Of a stretch of 64,000 nt of DNA, positions 61,138 to 64,000 are shown in pieces. The position numbers and the translations under genes were made by a program. The stretch is from the NCBI GenBank assembly GCA_964023275.1, contig OZ029918.1:18084361-18148360 (forward strand), in the 5' to 3' direction. Below the pieces are notes generated by a model. It saw only the letters and a list, made by a program, of their open reading frames with translations, was not told where the DNA came from and did not search any database. Source of the stretch: Norana najaformis. Taxonomy: Eukaryota > Annelida > Clitellata > Crassiclitellata > Hormogastridae. Each line of letters starts with the position of its first letter. Positions within the stretch are counted from its first letter, which is position 1.

Positions 61138-61228
61138 CGTATCGTATCGTAATCTCCAGATTTCTACAGCGCCCAATGAAAGCTAAGTCGCGGGAACCAG
61201 CTTATTCACAAGCGCTCAGTCAAAACAA
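61138..61228 (-). mobile_element. LINE 3' end fragment
   Basis: About 90 bp of the 4321-5645 family 3' end (GGGCGCTGTAGAAATCTGG) with an ATTACGATACGATACGA tail in minus orientation. Confidence 0.75.
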
Positions 61229-61720
61229 GATCGCAGTTTTTGATGGGTTTAAGAGCAGTCCATTTTCTGCCATCCATAACTGAACTTGATTAAAGACGTC
61301 AGATAACCGAGTGAGAGAGCTGGAAGAAGAGGAATAATCAAAGGAAATGTAGAGTTGAGTATCATCAGCATAAAGATGGTGCTTCAGACCACTCTGACTT
61401 AGTAAAACACCTAGTAGAGTAGTGTACAATGAGAAAAGCACGGGGCCAAGAACAGAGCCTTGAGGGACACCGCAGGTGAGTGGTATCTGGTCCGACATAG
61501 CATCACCGATGCAGACAAACTGAGTACGAAAGGCAAGATATGATTTGAACCAGTTAAAGGCCAGACGTGATATACCAAACCAGTGCTCAAGGCGATGGAG
61601 CAATATAGCATGATCGACAGTGTCGAAGGTGGCATATAGGTCAAGAAGAGCAATTGCAGTTACTTTGCCATTGTCCATGGAACATATAATGTCATTGTGG
61701 ACAGAGATAATTGTTCAAAA
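61229..61720 (-). pseudogene. RT fragment, CR1/L2-like, copy of 3649-4118
   Basis: 152 open codons: MDNGKVTAIALLDLYATFDTVDHAILLHRLEHWFGIS, LTCGVPQGSVLGPVLFSLYTT, HLYADDTQLYISFDYS and LLLNPSKTAIL. Catalytic residues are intact but both ends are truncated. It is part of the block duplicated from or to 3649-4790. Confidence 0.85.
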
Positions 61721-62345
61721 CTTTCAAGTTTATTTTGTATTTTATTTTGTAATTATACATCGGCAAACTGGATTTATTCTTCTGTCTTCGTTAATGCAAT
61801 GGATATTCAATTTCCTAAATGCGGTAACTTTATTTCTACAAACCCATCCAGTCGACTGTTGCCGTTAAACGTTCGTTACGAACTCAAAATGGCGGATTGT
61901 TATCTAATCGCAATCGTAATCGTATTCGCGAGATTTCTACAGCGCTCAACGAAAGCTAAGTTGCGGGAACCAGCTTATTCACAGGCGCTGAGTCAAAACA
62001 AAATCGCTAGGCAAAAGGGTTCGGTTCCAGGTCCAGATCCAGAAGTCAGACAGTAAGACGGCTAAGGTGGATGGTGTTTGAAATTGAAGCGAGAAGAGAG
62101 ACAAGGGGAAGAGGAAGAATCAGGATAAGATTTTTGGAAAAGAAGTTTTTTCAGTCGTGAGTGAAAGACCTGCGCAGAAACTGAAAGGTGAAGTGTTGGT
62201 GAGTTCGTATGAATGACCAGACAACTGTCGCAATTCTGGCGGGAGTTTATTCCAAAAGGGTGGGGCAGCTATGGCTATGGAGCGATTTCCAAATTTTAAG
62301 AATGAGGTGAGGACAGATGAGGAGCGGGTTGAACGGAGTGGTTGG
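61721..62345 (-). mobile_element. Shared spacer plus LINE 3' end, second copy of the composite block
   Basis: 61721-61905 repeats the spacer at 4119-4320. 61906-62345 repeats the minus-strand LINE 3' end, encoding PFWNKLPPELRQL and SFCAGLSLTTEKTSFPKIL. The 484-bp tandem duplication seen at 4451-5418 is absent here, so it postdates the split. The LTR at 62346 interrupts it. Confidence 0.8.
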
Positions 62346-62520
62346 TGTATCATGAGTGGCTAGCACATAGGCCAATAGGGACACTGATATTAGGGTTGGA
62401 CATATAAGCCACGCCCTGTACATGGGTGCGCAACCCTCACTGATGCAAGGCCATCAGTCTGATAATATACATGTAGCTGAACACACGTGTCATAGTGTCT
62501 ATACCTATAGGCCAACCTGA
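62346..62520 (+). repeat. Short 5' LTR of an intact gypsy element
   Basis: Starts TGTATCATGAGTGG where the LINE match ends. It contains GACATATAAGCC as a TATA-like box near 62397 and no coding frame. The right edge is judged from the primer-binding site and is uncertain. Short LTRs are common in this group. The 3' LTR is beyond the window. Confidence 0.55.
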
Positions 62521-62524
62521 TATA

Positions 62525-62538
62525 TGGCGTCAGAAGTG
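62525..62538 (+). promoter_or_regulatory. Primer-binding site, tRNA-Leu-like
   Basis: TGGCGTCAGAAGTG, one mismatch from the complement expected for the 3' end of animal tRNA-Leu(CAA). It lies 20 bases before the Gag-Pol ATG. Confidence 0.55.
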
Positions 62539-62558
62539 TTGTATTACTAATCAACAAT

Positions 62559-64000
62559 ATGGCGACGACGACTTTACAAATTCCATTACCGGCGCCTCTG
62601 AAAGTAACGAATCTGGCTTTAGACTGGAAGCGTTTCAGAGGCCAGTGGTCCAATTATGTCAAAGCGGCAAAGCTAGATCGCGAAGACGGAGACCGACAGG
62701 CAGCTATCTTTCTAGCGTGCATTGGCTCGGACGCATATGAAATCTTTACTACGATGGAATTCGCTCGAGAGCAGGACAAAGAAGACCCGGCAAAGCTCCT
62801 TGAAGCCTTCGAAACCTACTGCGTCGGCGAAATCAATGAAGTATACGAACGTTATATTTTTCACCGCCGACAACAGGAGCCCGGTGAGACTTTTGATTCG
62901 TTTCTTGGTGACCTGCGTCGACTCGTCAGAACTTGTGATTACGGGACAGTCGAAGAATCTACGATCCGCGATCGAATAGTCCTGGGCGTTAGGGATGACG
63001 CCACGCGAAAGAAACTACTCCAGACGCGGAAACTCGACCTACCTCAGGCAATCGACATATGTCGCGCGTCGGAGGCGACTATGCGGCAGCTGAAGAGCAT
63101 CACTACGCCAGACGAAGTCCAGGCCATGACACAACAACCACGCCGACGCCCACCAGGTTCTTACGCACAACGGCAGACACGAAATTGGGAAAGCCCGGAC
63201 AAGCAAAAGGCGCATAACAACCACCCAAAGGATTCCCCGGGTCACTCCTGTCAATATTGTGGAGGCCTGCACAACCCGTCAAAGAGTGCGTGTCCGGCTT
63301 ATGGTAAAACCTGCAATTTTTGTCTGAAGCTGGGCCACTATAGTAGCGTCTGTAGGTCACGGCGAACCACAACTGATGTCCGAGAACTGCAAGAAGGGGA
63401 AGAAACGTTATACGCGCTAGACAACGCTGACAACCCCAGAGTCTACTCACACATCCTTGTCAACGGACATAAGGTGAGATTCTTATTAGACTGTGGTTCC
63501 TCCGTCAACATCTTGCCGGTAGCCCTCTATACCAAAATCACAACCAATACCCTTCGCCCGCCTAGAGCAACTTTACGCATGTTTGACCGGCAGGAGCTTA
63601 AAACTCTCGGAATGCTCACTGCCACAGTGAAGCACCCACACACACGCACGGAATTCGATGTAGATTTCTATGTTACACAGCGCGACAACCCTATCCTTGG
63701 CATCGACGCCTGCCGCCGTCTTGATCTGTTGCGCATAGTTGAAGAAAACATATGCGAAATACGGGAAGCCAGCACATCGGTGCCCCGTTGCGCGCAGGCA
63801 TCATCTCGCCTTGCAGAAGCTGAGATATTTGGCCGGTACGCCGATCTGTTCAACGGATCACTGGGCATGCTAAAAGGGAATGTAAGATTGGAAGTGGATA
63901 CCTTTGTCCCCCCAGTACGAATGCCACTGCGACGCCTTCCAGTAGCAGTACGGGATAAGGTCGAGATAGAACTGCAACGCATGGCAGCGGACAACATCAT
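62559..64000 (+). CDS. Intact Gag-Pol polyprotein, 5' part (runs off the window)
   Basis: I translated this frame from the ATG at 62559 to the window end: about 480 codons without a stop. Gag (1-230): LALDWKRFRGQWSNYVKAAKL, YEIFTTMEF, FETYCVGEINEVYERYIFHRR and FLGDLRRLVRTCDYG. Two zinc knuckles follow: CQYCGGLHNPSKSAC (CX2CX3HX6C) and CNFCLKLGHYSSVC (CX2CX4HX4C). Protease: VRFLLDCGSSVNILP, with DCG in place of the usual DTG/DSG, and NPILGIDACRRL. RT N-terminus: EIFGRYADLFNGSLG and VPPVRMPLRRLPVAVRDKVEIELQRM. Gag and Pol are one frame, as in the Mag-like Ty3/gypsy group. The absence of lesions suggests recent activity. Confidence 0.92.
   Translation, partial: MATTTLQIPLPAPLKVTNLALDWKRFRGQWSNYVKAAKLDREDGDRQAAIFLACIGSDAYEIFTTMEFAREQDKEDPAKLLEAFETYCVGEINEVYERYIFHRRQQEPGETFDSFLGDLRRLVRTCDYGTVEESTIRDRIVLGVRDDATRKKLLQTRKLDLPQAIDICRASEATMRQLKSITTPDEVQAMTQQPRRRPPGSYAQRQTRNWESPDKQKAHNNHPKDSPGHSCQYCGGLHNPSKSACPAYGKTCNFCLKLGHYSSVCRSRRTTTDVRELQEGEETLYALDNADNPRVYSHILVNGHKVRFLLDCGSSVNILPVALYTKITTNTLRPPRATLRMFDRQELKTLGMLTATVKHPHTRTEFDVDFYVTQRDNPILGIDACRRLDLLRIVEENICEIREASTSVPRCAQASSRLAEAEIFGRYADLFNGSLGMLKGNVRLEVDTFVPPVRMPLRRLPVAVRDKVEIELQRMAADNI

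Noticed and set aside
58355..61720. A single CR1-like LINE interrupted by the Jockey-group LINE
   Set aside because: The two flanking pieces overlap by about 60 bp of the same family sequence, so they are two separate copies, not one split copy.
63039..63450. Minus-strand ORFs at the right end
   Set aside because: They are antisense to an intact Gag-Pol frame with clear zinc knuckles and protease.

Overview
This window reads as a transposon-rich stretch of an animal nuclear genome, most likely an aquatic invertebrate. I cannot name the species from sequence alone. The evidence is: many APE-type non-LTR retrotransposons of the CR1/L2/Jockey and RTE groups, several Ty3/gypsy LTR retrotransposons, a Polinton/Maverick-derived element, and one immunoglobulin-domain exon with consensus splice sites. 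There is no operon-like layout, rRNA gene or CRISPR array. Most reading frames are remnants, and the few long open frames belong to recently active elements.

Layout. 0-5.6 kb: 5'-truncated LINE pieces on both strands, a pre-miRNA-like hairpin (186-255) and a 484-bp tandem duplication (4451-5418). 5.6-8.9 kb: a near full-length LINE encoding an N-terminal 2A peptide. 10.06-13.99 kb: a minus-strand LTR retrotransposon with Gag and protease but no RT or integrase. 15.06-15.68 kb: a decayed ORF1/FP25-like gene. 15.9-19.3 kb: the best preserved LINE, broken by one TAA that abuts an ATG. 19.6-21.6 kb: another LINE. 21.7-25.0 kb: a duplicated non-coding block flanking the Ig exon (22493-22670) and a gypsy gag-protease remnant. 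27-31.6 kb: two divergent, inverted copies of an unrecognised Cys/His-rich protein family; the second is intact except for one TGA and has a CRE plus TATA promoter. 32-40.5 kb: LINEs, an RTE element and a gypsy stump with its LTR. 42.3-43.5 kb: an RT-linked C-terminal region with a possible nuclease motif. 43.8-52.5 kb: a second minus-strand gypsy element, its integrase gene split by a 4.1-kb Polinton derivative with a 6-bp target duplication. 52.5-55.3 kb: a plus-strand gypsy integrase remnant. 55.3-62.3 kb: RTE and CR1-like fragments nested in one another. 62.35-64.0 kb: the 5' end of an intact Gag-Pol element running off the window.

The elements record a sequence of insertions: LINE into RTE, LINE 3' end into LTR element, Polinton into LTR element, LINE next to LINE. 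Almost all LINEs end in a related GCGCT-TATAAA-like motif followed by different short tandem tails, so several families appear to share one 3' recognition end.

Limits: no database search or alignment was run. Coordinates of element edges are by eye (typically within 5-30 bp). Clade names are inferred from motifs.
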